From NCBI GenBank assembly GCA_023079485.1, contig CM041090.1, positions 5,888,519-5,952,518 of the forward strand: DNA of 64,000 nucleotides, written 5' to 3'. The position numbers and the translations under genes are program-made. The notes under the pieces were generated by a model. It searched no databases, was not told the origin of the DNA, and was given only the letters and a program-made list of their open reading frames with translations. The stretch's first letter is position 1. The number at the start of each line of letters is the position of its first letter. This document shows, piece after piece, positions 1 through 12,990 of the stretch. The DNA comes from Archilochus colubris. Its lineage: Eukaryota; Chordata; Aves; Apodiformes; Trochilidae.

Positions 1-3000
1 GATATCTTCTTACCTGCCATGGAGAACTGCCCTTGCAGAGGGAAATTCAGTGGCAAGTTCCAGGTAGACTATAAATTATTTCATATGTCATTTAGACATA
101 TGAATCTAGCAGAATGGAAAAAAATCAAAAATAACACTATAAGTCCATATATACTTAGGAATCTACCAGGATGAAAAAAAAATCAACCACTGTTTTACTT
201 ATTTTAGTGTAAGCATGTTTAATTTTAGACTCAGAAATGCAGGGTGCTCTCTTTTTCATCCCCCAGTTATTGGAAAAGAAAAATAAATCTGTGTCTATAA
301 ACTTGAAGTGCCCATGAAGTTTTATAAGCTTAGAGAAAGAGAGAATAGTCCTTGGAATCTTTCAGGGCTATCTTGAAATGCCTTATGGGAGAAAATCTAT
401 CAAAATTTCTGTGAGAATCAGCAGCCTTTGCTCTTCTGAAAACACACTGCTCCTTGTGGTAGCTGCTACATGGCAGCTGATTCTAGGATTTTATATATAA
501 CAAAGGCCATGGCACAGATCAAAACCATATGCATAGAGGAGCATAACACATCTGTTCCTGGTAATGAGATGCATGAATGTGCTGGAAATACCCTAATTCT
601 AATATGCTCACGGGAAAGGGGAAGGTCAGTGGTCGGACTAAAACATGCCAGAGATTTCTCTCTTTAAAGCACTTTATAAAAATGTTGCTTTCAGTATAAA
701 AAAGAAAAAAAATGTTCATTTCTCAGACAGAAAATAGTATAGATATATTAGCAGTTCTGGTGTGTATGTGTTGGGGTATCACTTCAAGAACTCCTTGCTG
801 CTGAGCTAATGCTCACCCATCCATTGTGTTTTCATCTTGGACAAATAGGGTATCCTGTGAACCAGAAGTCCACTGAAACACTAAATATTTCCATTAACTG
901 GGTGGTATAAATGCCCCTCCAGAAAAATCCTCCTATGTTTATATGTGAATATAAAATAATCTGAAATTTGCCATGGTTTACTTCTGTGCTGCAAGTTAGG
1001 TATTTATCTTTGGGGGTTTTTTTAGGATTTTTAAGACTGAAGAAATAGGTTATCACATGGCAAGCTACTTCCATAAAACTCTTCAGAAGGCTAGAATAGA
1101 AGCACATAACAAGTGATCAGAATATCTTGGGGTTTTTTCTGTAGCTACAAAGAGAATAATATCACTGTCCACAAGATGTAGAATGCAGCAAACTGTAATT
1201 GATACTTTCTCCAGTTTAGAACTTATCCCTTATTAATTTTTTGTGTAGTTGGCAGTAATTTTAGAGGGGTTTTTTTTTGGAAGCAGTTATTTGTTTCCAC
1301 TTCTGTCTCACTTTCTTTTCTGATCTGCAAAAACTCTGTACTTTTCTGGGGAGAAAGGCATTTTATTTCCCTTCTAGAAATCTCACTTGACATTTAGCAA
1401 GGGACGTTTGTTAAGAATGTCAGATTGATGAGAGCTGTTTGCTGGAGTCTCACCATGCTCACTCAGCTGAAAAATATCTGTTGTTAACAACCATAATTAT
1501 TATGAACAGGTTTAAAAGGACAAGCTTATTACTGTACTTTGGCAAGATGCTTTTTTGAGCTGGTGGTTACATAGTAGTAATCCTTGGCATATTTCATTGC
1601 TTTTTATCTTCAGTGTGCTTACAGACACTGAGTGATTATGTGCATTAGGAGCTATCTGTAGGTCCCTTTGTTGGAGTGAATAACTCCTGCTTCAGTTCTG
1701 GTGTAGAGTTTGGGAGTGTTTAGGTCCATAATGACAAGCAACAGATAGATGTGAGCCTTATGGTTTGAGGTGTGACTCTTATGTTTTGCAGACTTTCAGA
1801 CTTTGGTTTTTGGTTACTTTATATCCTATGGGTAACTAAAGACTTTCTTCTTTTATAAGAGACCACAGGTATGTCTATCCAAACAAGATTATCTATCCAA
1901 ACCTTATTGAAGGTGCTGGATGCTGCTAAGGGGGAGTGAGAAGGTCCAGGAGCCTTGGGATAATAAAATGAATTGGGCACTGGAGTTACAGATACACAAT
2001 ATCTGCAATAAAAGCAACCTGACCCACAAATTGTATTATTAAATCTTACAGCCCTTCACTTTTTACGTAGGATCTCTTTCATCAGGGAAGACTCTGGTGG
2101 TGCTAGAAATTCCTGCAAAATAAAATAGAGGCAAAGACAACATATTGGGATTAACAGAATTGTCATGTCTTTTCTAATGCTACTTAGTTAGCCAATCATG
2201 GGATGTTTAGGAAACCAGATTCCTGTGCTAGATTTGAGTATTTTTTACTTTATTGTGCAGATAAGTACTTGAGCCCCAGGTTCTAGTGACTGCTTGTGCT
2301 AATTGATAAAAAGATTGCTGCATAGGATCCTACATGGTAATGGGGCCATATGTTAGGAAAAGAAATCCCACCTTTCACCAAATGACTGTCAGTACTGAAT
2401 GTAGCTGACAGAGGATGCAGCAATGGTTTATTGTGTATTTCATGGCAATGATGACATCAAATTAGAAATGCAGATGTAGCTAATTAGCTGCTGCAAATGC
2501 AAAGCTCTGGCCCCTCTTTTTTTTATGAGAACATTGCATTTGTGGAAATCCCTTTGCAGTGGTCATCTTTTCAGCTTGTGGCAGAGGGAGAAACACCTGA
2601 TTTCCTTCCATTTCTCTCTACTAGAAGGAAAGTATTTGCAAAGAAGCTTCAATACATTCATTTCAAAGCATTGTAAACTGTGTGATTTATTGTATTGTCA
2701 AGAAGTATGAAATAATGTTTAGCTCACTGATGCTCCCATTTAACTGCAGTGTGCTCAGAACAGGTGTACTGAGATTGAAACTCTGGGACACATTGGAGCC
2801 TTTTAGGCTTGAGAGCAATTACCAAATGGTCTCAGAGCTGGATTTTCTTAGGCCTTGTGTGCCCTTTGTGCATGAGCAAACAGGAGTCACTTTGGAAAGT
2901 TCCACTCTTGCTAATTCTTATCGTGGCATTAATGGCTGTATTTGTTTTAAAAGACTTGTATGTGTCAGCTCCTCATAATCTGACCTTCATTTGGACCTAG

Positions 3001-3664
3001 GAATTGGAACAGTTTTTAAGAATTCAGGCTTTTGTTCTCTCTGGCATTGTTTAGATTCAATCATTTAGGTTCAGATGTCATAACTTAATACTCTTCCCTT
3101 CCCCACTTTATCTATCTGTAGTTTTGGACAAGGAAATGCCTGTACTCATCAGACACTGGTGCCTCCCTGACACAGCTGGGAAAGGGCAAGTCCCTGTCTC
3201 TCTGGGTTGAGTTTTTAGCCAGCCAGCTGTTGGTTGTTGGTTTTTGGTTTTTTTCGACAAATTAATGAGACAATCATCACCTTTCTGTTAGCTCCCTAGA
3301 TTCCAGTGAGCCTTCATTCCTACTTTGCAACTCCTCTTTTGGAGAAATTGTCTGAACTGGCCCTGAAGAGCATCATTGGTTTTCTCTGAATTAAAGATCC
3401 CCAATTTGAGGGAGGAGGGTTATTTGCAACCCTTAAAAATATAAAGCTGTCCACGTGCTTTTTGTGGTTTCTGACTCCTTACTTATTTAGTGATGTGTCA
3501 TGTAATCAGGGATTACATTTAATTTTAGGAATAATTTCTGGTGAAACAGACCTTGTGGAGGGAGAGACCAACCCACTTCAAGGCTAAAAAGTAGGCAGAA
3601 AAAGGACAGCCTCATGCAGCTCTGGGGCTGGAGAAGGCCAGGATGGGGTCTGTCCACACAAAGA
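1..3664. other. Unique AT-rich noncoding stretch, no gene recognised
   Basis: Open frames here are at most 98 codons and resemble no protein I know; stop density is as expected for noncoding DNA. There are short A and T runs, but I see no retrotransposon signature. The stretch around 2430-2510 has a homeodomain-type core (TAATTAG) in an AT-rich context and could be a conserved noncoding element, but that is a guess from composition alone. Confidence 0.6.
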
Positions 3665-3778
3665 TCAGCTAGACTCAAGTCACTTTTGGCAGATGTCTAA
3701 TTTCTTTTTAAAGAGCTCCAATGATGAGGGCTGCCCAGCCTCCCTAAGCAAATTACATGAAGCTAGAGAGCTGTCATT
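3665..3778 (-). mobile_element. Decayed CR1/L3-like 3' fragment
   Basis: Read on the minus strand, this encodes a weak version of the CR1 ORF2 C-terminus: a short frame ends in SSLELFKKKLDICQK, which parallels the common CR1 ending of the type [14 protein letters not shown]. The equivalent in the long copy in this window is [19 protein letters not shown]. No 8-bp tail is visible, so this is either an old CR1 or an older L3-type relative. Boundaries are approximate. Confidence 0.45.
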
Positions 3779-5640
3779 GAGAAGTTCCTTGTAGAGCTTG
3801 AATAATATAAATACAAGTGATGATAATATTGATGCTGCCAGTGCCTGCCATCCAGGCACCCACACAGTCATCCTCCTTCCCATCAGCATGGGACCAAGGG
3901 TTATGGGCCTTTAATTAGAGAAAATTCTGCCAGATATTGAATTTCCCAGGCCCAGTGCAGTTCAGGATGTTCTGCCAGATTACTGCTGGGAAACCTGGGG
4001 TTTGGTGTCACTTGGGGCTGGTTCTGGGGGGATTGCAGGCATTTCTTCTGCAACTCAGTTGAAGAAAGAGGCAGCTGCTAAGAACAGTCATGTGGAGAAC
4101 TTGTACTTAGGGTTTAATTTCTTCTCAGTATCTTGTGGTTTGCTATCTGAAGTAATTTTCCTTCTAATGTGATCTCCCCACCAGCAGCTGAGTGTGTTTT
4201 CATAAACAGCACATAATGGATGTGATGATACTTTATGTGAGCAGGGCTAAGTTCCCATACCCAAAAGGTAGGGATGTCAGATAAGTGATAAGAGCAGATG
4301 GCACTTTCATTATCAGAGGGAAACAGCTAAAGAAGTTGTTTGAGAGGAGGAGATGAATCAAAGAGTACTGTGCAGAAGCATGCTCTCAGCTGTCTTTAAT
4401 TTCTCACCACTTGAGATTCAGTTCACACCTTCTCCCTCTGCTTGAGCTGCTTTGCTTTGCTTTCAGCTAGGTGTGTGTCCTCCCACTGCTCCTCTCTGCA
4501 AAACCTCCAGCCTTGCACAGCAGCTGGAGCAGAGCTCTCTCTTTGTGTCTTTCCCCAAATGCTCCATCCAGTTGGGTCTGCCATATGTGTTTAATTGCTT
4601 GCAGCTCTTACTTGGTAATATTTATGAAGTCTCCATAATGTAGCTGCATCTTGATCAACTTCCCTTCCTAGGCAGCCACCCCAGCTGGATGCTCCACAAC
4701 ATGAATCAAGTCAGTGTTAAAACTTTTAGCACTGTCTCTACACTGTGATGAGAAATCCTGCCCAATGGTCTTGTCCTGGGGATAGAATCTGAATTTTCTG
4801 TGGGTCTGAATTGTCCTTAACCCAAAACAATAAAATAAAAAAAAAAAACAACACCAACCTTCTGCAAAGCTGAGACTGGGAGTGTGGAGCTGAGCAGTCT
4901 TTAGCTCTGTGGAAAAGTCTTTGTTTGTTGTAAAGGGTTTAGAGATCTTGGTACATAACTACAGTACAAAATGTTTTGTCCGAATGTCTACTTTGCTTGT
5001 TACTCTTCTCATTTCTTTAAATGTTTGTTTTTATCATCCAGCTGTAGATTTTTTTTGTCCTTTCTGATGTGAATTCTGTCTTAAAGACACGTTTCCTGCA
5101 GTCTCCTTGGTTGGAATTTAAAAATGTAATTGAAAGTGTTCCTCTCCTGCATCCTTATTTTGCTTCACACATCAGCTGCGTTTCATACACCATGTGTTGC
5201 TGCTTTTTTCTGCTTGTTATTTTGTTACATAAATTCTTAGGCTCTCAAGAATGTAATCCTATTGTGCTTTATGCTGTGTAAATATAGGAGAAAGATTCTT
5301 TTTTTTTTTTTTTTTTCCATGCAAGACCCTGTGCATTCATGTGTGAGATGGGTGCCAGAGATCGTTCAGATACAGAGAGAAGAAAATTTTGTGTGTGAAG
5401 TATATTAAATATGATGTAGGAAAAAAAAAATCTATTTTAGGAGTCGGGTTCTCTATTTATAGTCCTTTGCACACCTTGCCAAAATCCACATTAAAACTGC
5501 ATCACCTGGTGGGATCCAGCGATCTGCTCGTTGAGAGAAGCCAAGGGATGGAGAGGAGTCTGTGAGAGAAGGGAAAAAAAAACCAAAAACGATGAAAGAG
5601 CAAGTTTCTCAGTGGCTCCTTATTGGGCTAATTAACTGAG
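3779..5640. other. Noncoding stretch, no gene recognised
   Basis: The longest frame is about 70 codons and shows no recognisable domain. Contents are an A run near 4836-4848, an 18-base T run at 5299-5316 and otherwise unique sequence. I see no transposon, RNA gene or exon. Confidence 0.6.
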
Positions 5641-5644
5641 ACAA

Positions 5645-5755
5645 AAACCCGTTTCCTCCTCTCTATTCTGCTTGCAAAAGCAGAGCGGTGCTCGCTCACA
5701 TCCCGCCCAGACGGGTGCCCCGGGGCTGCTCCGCGGCTGCTCCGGGGACCTCGCT
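5645..5755. promoter_or_regulatory. Small CpG-dense GC-rich patch
   Basis: About ten CpG dinucleotides fall between 5649 and 5752, including CCGCGG and several CCGG sites, in surroundings that are strongly CpG-depleted. Overlapping frames on both strands (61-87 codons) are open because GC-rich DNA has few stops, so they are not evidence of coding. Such a patch can mark an unmethylated promoter or first exon of an unannotated transcript, or a remnant of a GC-rich repeat. No TATA box, splice signal or recognised protein supports a specific gene. The size is well below the usual threshold for a CpG island. Confidence 0.25.
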
Positions 5756-5887
5756 CCTGGGCTGCCAGGTGTCAGGATGCTGCTCTGGAGGCCCCAGTGG
5801 TGCTGGGAAGGGAAACAAACAGCTCTTTCTTTCCTCCTTATCACCAGCAAAGAGTGAGAAGCACACAGCAGCTCCAGCGAGAATTAT

Positions 5888-5958
5888 AGATCATATATGT
5901 ATCATATATATACTATATATGTGTCATACATACATCTATTCTATGATATAGATATCAT
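5888..5958. repeat. AT-rich (ATATGT/CATATA) microsatellite at a CR1 3' tail
   Basis: Degenerate repeats of TATATG, ATCATAT and CATACA abut the 3' end of the neighbouring minus-strand CR1. The tract keeps one recognisable CR1 tail unit in reverse orientation (CTATTCTATGAT region). It probably grew from the CR1 8-bp tail repeats. Confidence 0.7.
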
Positions 5959-6670
5959 AACATTATGTCAGGTTGGGAGGGACCTTCAGGATGCCCTGGT
6001 CCCACCCTTCTCATCTTATTGTTTCTAGGAGATGTCCCAGCAACCCCTGGAGCTGAGACTTCCAACTTTCCCAAGGGAGGGAATCCCCCCCTTCCCCTGG
6101 GAGACCATTCCAAGGTCTGACTGTCCTCATGGGGACAAATTTCCCTCTTGTGTTCCAATGGAATCTCCCCAGGAGCACCTTGTGCCCATTGCCCCTCGTC
6201 TTGTCCATGGGACTCCTTGGACACAGGGAGTCTCCAGCTGCTTTGGAGCTGCCGTGGAAGTCCTGAACATGGGCAGAAGGTCTCCCCTCAGCCTTCTCTT
6301 CTCCAGGATGAACAGACACAGTTTCTCAGCCTTTCCTCACATCCCAGGTGCTCCACTCCTCTGATCATCCTCATGGCTCTTCTCTGGACCCTCTCCAGCC
6401 TCTCCCCATCCTTTTTTTACAGCAGGGACCAAAACTGGACACAAATTCCAGGTGTGGTCTGACAAGCACCAGATAGAGTGGGGTGATGGCTTCTTTGTCT
6501 CTGCTGGTGATGCTCATGTTGATGCAGCCAGCATCCTGTTTGTTGGCTTTCTTTGCAGCTGCAGCCCCTGTTCTCTCATATTGAGCCTGTTGTCCACCAA
6601 GACCCCCAGGTCCCTTTCCACAGAGCTGCTTTCTAGCTAACTGGATCCCAGTATTGATGCTGTTACTTGA
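5951..6670 (-). mobile_element. CR1 retrotransposon, 5'-truncated, minus strand
   Basis: CR1 is an avian LINE that spreads by target-primed reverse transcription. The left end reads, in reverse complement, as the CR1 3' UTR (a GGTTGGGAGGGACC-type block). Further right the minus strand encodes decayed ORF2 C-terminus: PLYLVLVRPHLEF matches the CR1 [14 protein letters not shown] block, and GGLGGQQAQYERT is a typical upstream CR1 segment read in a shifted frame. Frameshifts and stops make it non-functional. It belongs to the same 3'-end subfamily as the copies at about 26.7 kb and 51.0 kb (shared GGAGCTGAGACTTCCAACTT block). The right boundary is approximate. Confidence 0.88.
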
Positions 6671-9600
6671 CTGGGTTTTTTTACATGCTACCTTTACCAC
6701 TTCAGTTTTGTGCCTGCTGCTTTGTGTCAGACTTGGAGCAAGTCCTCAGCAGGGCTTTTCGCCTGCCCCCCTCAATTTTCTTGTATAAATGTAAAGAAAT
6801 ATCTTCTTTTTGAGGGACCTGGGGCAACTGAACAATGGTGCAAGTAAACAAGTTGCTTCTCATGACTTGTTTTCCCCTTGCCTTCACACCAAGTTTGTAA
6901 GAGTGCAAACCCAGAAATTTTCCCTCTATACTCTGACAGAACCTGTGAGCACCCATTTTCTATGCTCATCTTTGTAATTACAGTGAAGCCCAGGGCAAAA
7001 CTGACTTTGTTACTCCCCACCAGGGTACCTTCTGGGGAAAATGCTTGTGAAATGTTGTTATGGCTGTGCTGGAATATTTACAGTGAAGAAGAGGATGTGA
7101 ATCATTAATGTTAACAGTACTGTGGGATGCTGCCAGTGATTGCATCTCCTGTGAGGTTTTTTTCCACTTCAGCTGAAGTACCTTGTCTCTTACCCACTTT
7201 TCATTTTATGCTGATGCTTTTATGGTTCTGTAGGTGTTTTGCCATCATTTTAGTCTGAAGTACATTCTGCAATTTCAGTCCCCACCACTCCCTGACTCTT
7301 GCTGGTGACTTCACCTTGTGGAAAGCAAGGGGGATTTTTGCTATCTGGCAAAGGCCAGGGGTACAAAGCCCTTGTAGGAATTGCACTAGTGACAATTAGG
7401 GATAGAGATCATGGCATAAATCATGTTGGGTGTTGGGCAGGCAGGATACAAGTTTGTGTCTAGAGGTAGCTGATGGGCAGTCTACAGCAAAGGACAAATG
7501 TAACCTTCCAAGGGATTCCTATCCCTGTATCCAGATCGTTTTCCATCATCCTGTAGCCAAGGGCTCAGAAGTCACCGTGTGTCCCTTTCTGCAGTGTTGA
7601 TGCTGCAAGTGGAGTTGTTTAAGTCTGTTTATAAAACCTCACTGCAGGTATAATTTAACTACTCTCTCTTCAACTGCAGAAGAGTGAAGAGTGCTGTCTC
7701 CATCCCTTGTCATCCCATATGTGCTGAAAGAGATTTTTCTGTCATATCTATACCCACATGTATTTCCTTCCTCTTGCATAATTCATCACTGAAGAATTTG
7801 CATTTCCCTGAAGCGGAAAGTTCCAAGATTGTCTTGTAATGATGAGAGAAACGGGGGCAGAAGGAGCTGACTGGGTTTGGGTTTTTTTGACCTAGCACTT
7901 TTGCAAATTTATTTATTGTACAAAAATGTCTTAAGTAAGAGGCGGTTGAACTGATGCCAGCGGAATACTTTAAAAGTGACACCACCTATTTATGTTTCTC
8001 AGTTGAAAAAACCATTTTCTCAGCTGCCTGAGCACAAGGTGACCATATGTCCATGTCCCCTGGTGAAATGAGAGTGCAGGGAACCTAAGCCTTTGACTGT
8101 TCCTCAATACAGATACCCCTGCTCCCTCTTTTTTCAAAACCAGGCATTTACTGTGGCTTGGATCTGCAGAAATATCATGGGCAAATGGGCAGTTTTTGTG
8201 GGAGATTTCTGGTGTGATACAAGGTAGGGAGCTGTTGTCACAGGTAATAATACAGGAGCAGCATACACTGGGAACCAGGCTCTAGGATATGTGGATCTGA
8301 TAAAACACAGGGATCTTACCTTGGGATTTCACTGTTTTTGCACAGCACCAAGGTGAACATGTATGCTAGAGCATTCCTGGGGCTTTCTTCATAAATGAGC
8401 ATGAGATTATCTTTCAGATGGGAATCTTTCCTTTTGCAGCAAAGAAAACTTCCAGGGAACCCTCCTGGCTACCTCTATGTTAGTAACTTTATTTTTTTTA
8501 ATGGGTTTAAAGCACTTAGTGAAAGAAACTTGGTGACAGAGGACTGAGGGGTACCCTTTTTTTCTTTTTTTTTTTTTTTTTGCCACAGCACTGGGTTGTG
8601 GAAATCCCAACTATTGTGCTAGTTCTCTCCTGTATCATGTCTTCCATCCCAGGGTGTCACTCTCGAGGCTTCACCCTCAGTTGTGGTTCAGCACCACAGA
8701 ATGTGGGATGGAGGCTGGGCCAGGCTGGGATGTGGCTCCTCAGAGTGTAAATAATATTCTTTGTGCTGCCTGTGCTGCTTCTTGGTGGAATCATGCAAAC
8801 CTAAAAGCCCAGGTAATCAATTGTAGCTGAAAAGTACTTAGCTGGAAGAGAGAGGATGCTGAAAGGCTGGTGTGGCCTTTCCATCTGATCACTCTATTTA
8901 GTGCAATTAATGAAAAGCTCCCTGCTGGACTGAAATGTCTGGATTTTTCCATCTGGGGGAGGGGAGCTTAGGTAAAGGTGGAGATATGGCTTTCGAAGAG
9001 CCCAGAGGGCAAAATCTTCTTGTGAAGGAAGGAAGAACAAGTAGAATTGGACAGCTCAGGTATGCACCATTTCACTGGTGGATTATTGAAATTAATGTCT
9101 TTGTCACAGTTTACGTCACTGCAACAGATCTTCTGACACCTCCGGCAATTTCCCTCTTGACTAAGACCAATTTTTCATCTTCATGATGCACCAGGAATCT
9201 TTTATTGCTGCTGCAGAAGAGCAGTGTGTGGATTCATAGCCTGGCTTTGAAGGAGATTTTTTTTTCTTTTTTTTACAATAGGTTAAGAGCTCAAGCAGAC
9301 AGTTTCCCTTTTGGCAATGTTCTGTTTCATCCTCTTGTACTGATCAAATAAATACACTGGAGGTCGGGAGAAGCTGTAACAACCCAAACACCTCCTGACA
9401 CAGCTTAAAGCCCCCCATCCTAACTAAAAGTGACATCCACACAGCATTGCCACCTGTCCCCTCTTTAATAACAAAGATGCCTTCAACTTTCTGCCAACAA
9501 CCAGACCTGTCCAATTTGTATTTGATCATTTATTTGTCACTGCCTGGTGTATTCTGCCCCAGTGGCAGGAGATATTTATTTGTCTTGGTTTCCTCCTGTG

Positions 9601-12469
9601 TTTTGCTGAAGCACCAATAACATGGAGACATTTGCCTTGCAGAAATACAGTCTCAGTGAAGCACTCAAACCTGTTTCTTTGCCTTTCTCATAGCAAACTT
9701 TCTGTCTGTGTGGGAAAGGAAGTAACCTGGTCACTTGCTGTATCTGCTTCCCAATGCCTACTCAGCAGCAAATCACTTCCTCTGAGAACACACAGTTGTA
9801 TCATATTTAATCCATTAGCAACCAGAAACAGTGGCAATGTCAAATTGATGTAAGATAGCCTCTGTTTAATATTCTGCTGCCATTGTGCTACAAGTAAATT
9901 GTACTTCTAAGGCCCAACTGATTTTAAATTTTAGGAATAAGTGTATGCTGTGGCTTTGTTTTTATCTTTGGGAGGGGTTTGTAAAATTGTTTTTATTTTT
10001 TAGACTGCCAAGCCTGTAGGACTTCATACATATATACATAGGGTTATTTTTAAAAACTCCATCAAGTACAGCGGGCACTGTAGAGTTACTGTGAGGCCAG
10101 ATACTCAGTAGAGCAGAATGATTCTGAAGTGAATTTCCCATCTCAGCAAAGAAAACTACTTCCCAGTCATCCAGGGCTGGAGTCAACACATCAGTTTCTC
10201 CTCACTTCACCAGTATGGTTTCCATAATTAAATACTCTGAACAATGGCAGCAGGTCTTCCTCTACACGTGGCACAGAGTGTTCTGAAAGGAATTGCTTTT
10301 AAATCTTGTGTTGCCTTTATTGTGGATTGTGCTGCTTTCTCTGTACCTCCTGCACTGGGACCGTGGAGAATTGGAAAGTGTCCAAAAATGGCTTACTTGG
10401 TCCTAAAATTCACAGCCACCTTCACATCTTATGATGGAGTTGGACCTGGAATCAAATGACTGAAGAAAAGCCAGTTTCCCATGGGCTCTGTCAGCCCAGT
10501 AGAAAGGCCCCAGAGCAGTTAGAGACTTTGGAAAGAAGCAGATCAGGGAGCTCATACTATTTCTTTTTTAAGTCAACTTTCAGTAAAATAAGCCCTATGT
10601 GAAACATATCTTTTTCCAAACACTTCCAAAAACCAATCAACAGAGACAAAATTTTATGGGTGTCCATTTTTGGATGCCTACAGTATCAAAGCTGATGACA
10701 TTTTCTGAAGAAGAATCTTGCTTGGTTCTGAATGTTTATTTTTCTACACAAAGGGTCAGGACTAATGGCACTTTGTGAAGCCTTTGTGAAATTTTATAGA
10801 AAAAGATATGAGATGGAATATTAACAATAGTCATGGTGCACAGGATTTTTAGTCTTAAGCTCCAGTACTTAACTGGGTGCTCTCAGCTCCTGAAGCTGAT
10901 GTGAAGACAACACTTTTTAGCTAACATGAATCCCAGAGGATTCAGCAGACCTTTATCTGAGTGAAGAACTGGAGCAAGAACATCATTCCTGAATCTGAGT
11001 AGAGATTTGCCTTGTTTTTAGCTTTTCCAACACATCTGAACAAGTGGATTGTTCAAGGAAGAGGCAATCCTGTGGTCTGTTCCCCCCAGTTACTGTTTGC
11101 TGGTGTTGCTTTGTTTGACAGAATTCGGAGATGGGAATTTGCCTTTTCACTTGGCAGTCTCCAAGCTCAGCCTTTATGGCTGGTGGTAGAGTGGCCATGA
11201 CAACTTTCTGGTTGCCAGTATAGAGCTCACTTGTTTCATTGGCTTGGATACTTCCCACTTACCTGCCCAGTGGGATGCTTTGAAAGGACGGTTGTTCTTT
11301 TTCATGGTTGGTATCAAAGAGTGAAGGTTTTGCTTGATGTAAAAATTATTCACTTTATCCCAGCCATCTGTTTTTCCAGTCTTTAAATGCTGCATTTGAT
11401 CAGTAGAACTCCTCAAATTTTTGAGTGGAAAAACTTCGAGTGAGAAAATGGCATGCAAGTTTTGTCACCTTCTTTTAGCTCAATAAACAATAGTGAAGTA
11501 TAAAAAGGATTAATAGATCCTTCCTGCAGGGCCTCAGCTATATTATCTAGAGGAATTTCATCTGCTAAAATATGAGCCTTACAGTACCTCTGCAGGCATA
11601 AATTATTTGGCTTTTCTTCTTGAAGGATAGCCTGTCACCCCATAGGCAATTTTTCTTTTACATTTCCAAGGTACTGTAATTTTCCTGTGCTTGTTCCAGT
11701 GCCCACCCCCATATGCAGCATGTTACTTCCCTCCATACATTGGAATTAGCACCTTGACAAAGACTCAAATCTCTGCTTTTGTGCAGGGAGCTGAATGCTG
11801 GCATTGCATGGGGCTGACCAGCTGCAAGCCAGGACACAGCAATCCAGAGCAAACCCAAAGCTCACTGTGAAATGTTTGTGCCTTTTTCTGCCTCTCCATG
11901 GGGTCAGGTATTGCTCTGTAGAATTTGAGATTCAGGTCCCTGTTTTGCCACCCACCCAGGGCAAAGCAAGGACCTGAACTTTGTGCCTTAATCTCCTAAG
12001 TGACCTCTACCTGTAATGGCTGTGCTTTTGGTTTTTCTTTTCTCCAACAACACAACTGCTGACCAAAGTTTATCCAGCATCTCACAGGTGTAATTGTGGC
12101 TGGCATTGCAGGAGGCTCAAGAGTGCACACTGAAATTCTCATTTCTGGCTTCTGGGCAAAATTAATATGAAAAGCTTCACTTCTGCTGTTTTCCTTCTGA
12201 AATCATCACTTCCAGGATGCCATTCACTTTTGTATGTGGGCAGGTTGGTGCTGGAGCAATGTGAGCACCTGGGTCTAGGAGCACAAGTTTGCAGTCTCCA
12301 GATCAGAACCTAACAGCCTGACTGATGCTGACTTGCTCCCTGGGATTCTGCTTCATTGCTTTTAAAGGTGAAAGTGCAGAGATGCAGAGGAGTTTCAGAC
12401 AAGTTGGATGAAGCTACACGAAGCTCAGAATAGCATCTGTGTTTGTGGCATTGTAGATCCTAAGCAGAA
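6671..12469. other. Unique noncoding stretch, no gene recognised
   Basis: About 5.8 kb in which I find no transposon, RNA gene or convincing exon. Frames are at most 94 codons and dissimilar to known proteins. It holds a T-rich run at 8557-8581 and a short match to the left half of an RE1/NRSF site at 8687-8697 (listed under findings). Confidence 0.55.
8557..8581. repeat. Poly(T)-rich run
   Basis: Twenty-five bases of T interrupted only by one C, ending just before TGCCACAGC. It may be a decayed mononucleotide tract; no adjacent retrogene body is seen. Confidence 0.8.
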
Positions 12470-12990
12470 CTGGCAAAGGCATTGCAGCAAGGGATGGGAG
12501 GTGACCTGACCCCTGTGCTCAGCATCCAACCTCAAGTTCTCTGGGCAGCACAGGATAGGAAGGAGATGGAGGTGATGGAGAGGGTGCAGGAAAGGGCAAG
12601 CAGGGGGCTGGGGAAAGCAGAGGCTGAAGGAGCTGGGGCTGTGCAGCTGGAGAAGAGGAGGCTGAGGGGAGAGCTCATTGCCCTCTCCAGCTCCCTGCAA
12701 GGAGGTGGTGGGGAGGTGGGTGTTGGGCTCTTCTCCCACAGGACAAGAGGGAATGGGTTCAAGTTGTGCCAGGGGAGGGTCAGATTAAATATCAGGAAAA
12801 ATTGAAGCATTGAACAGGCTGCCCAGGGAGGTGGTGGAGTTGCCATCCCTGGAGGTATTAAACAATCAGTCAGATGTGGTGCTTTGGGAGATGATTTAGT
12901 GGTGAAGGTGGTGTAAGAGTGATGGATGGACTCAGTGATCTTCAAGGTCCTTTCCAAGCATGAGGATTCTATCATTCTGTGATTCTGTGA
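12470..12990 (+). mobile_element. CR1 retrotransposon 3' end, plus strand
   Basis: The plus strand encodes decayed CR1 ORF2 C-terminus: [34 protein letters not shown] and RLNIRKN match the standard CR1 blocks that are also present in the long copy at 18.5-19.6 kb. The 3' UTR and tail are intact in form, with ATTCTATC followed by two ATTCTGTG units at 12966-12989. The 5' part is lost, as is typical of CR1 insertions, and the ORF is broken after RLNIRKN. It is an older copy than the one at 16.9 kb. Confidence 0.92.

Noticed and set aside
12532..12975. 147-codon minus-strand frame
   Set aside because: It is the antisense shadow of a plus-strand CR1 3' end.
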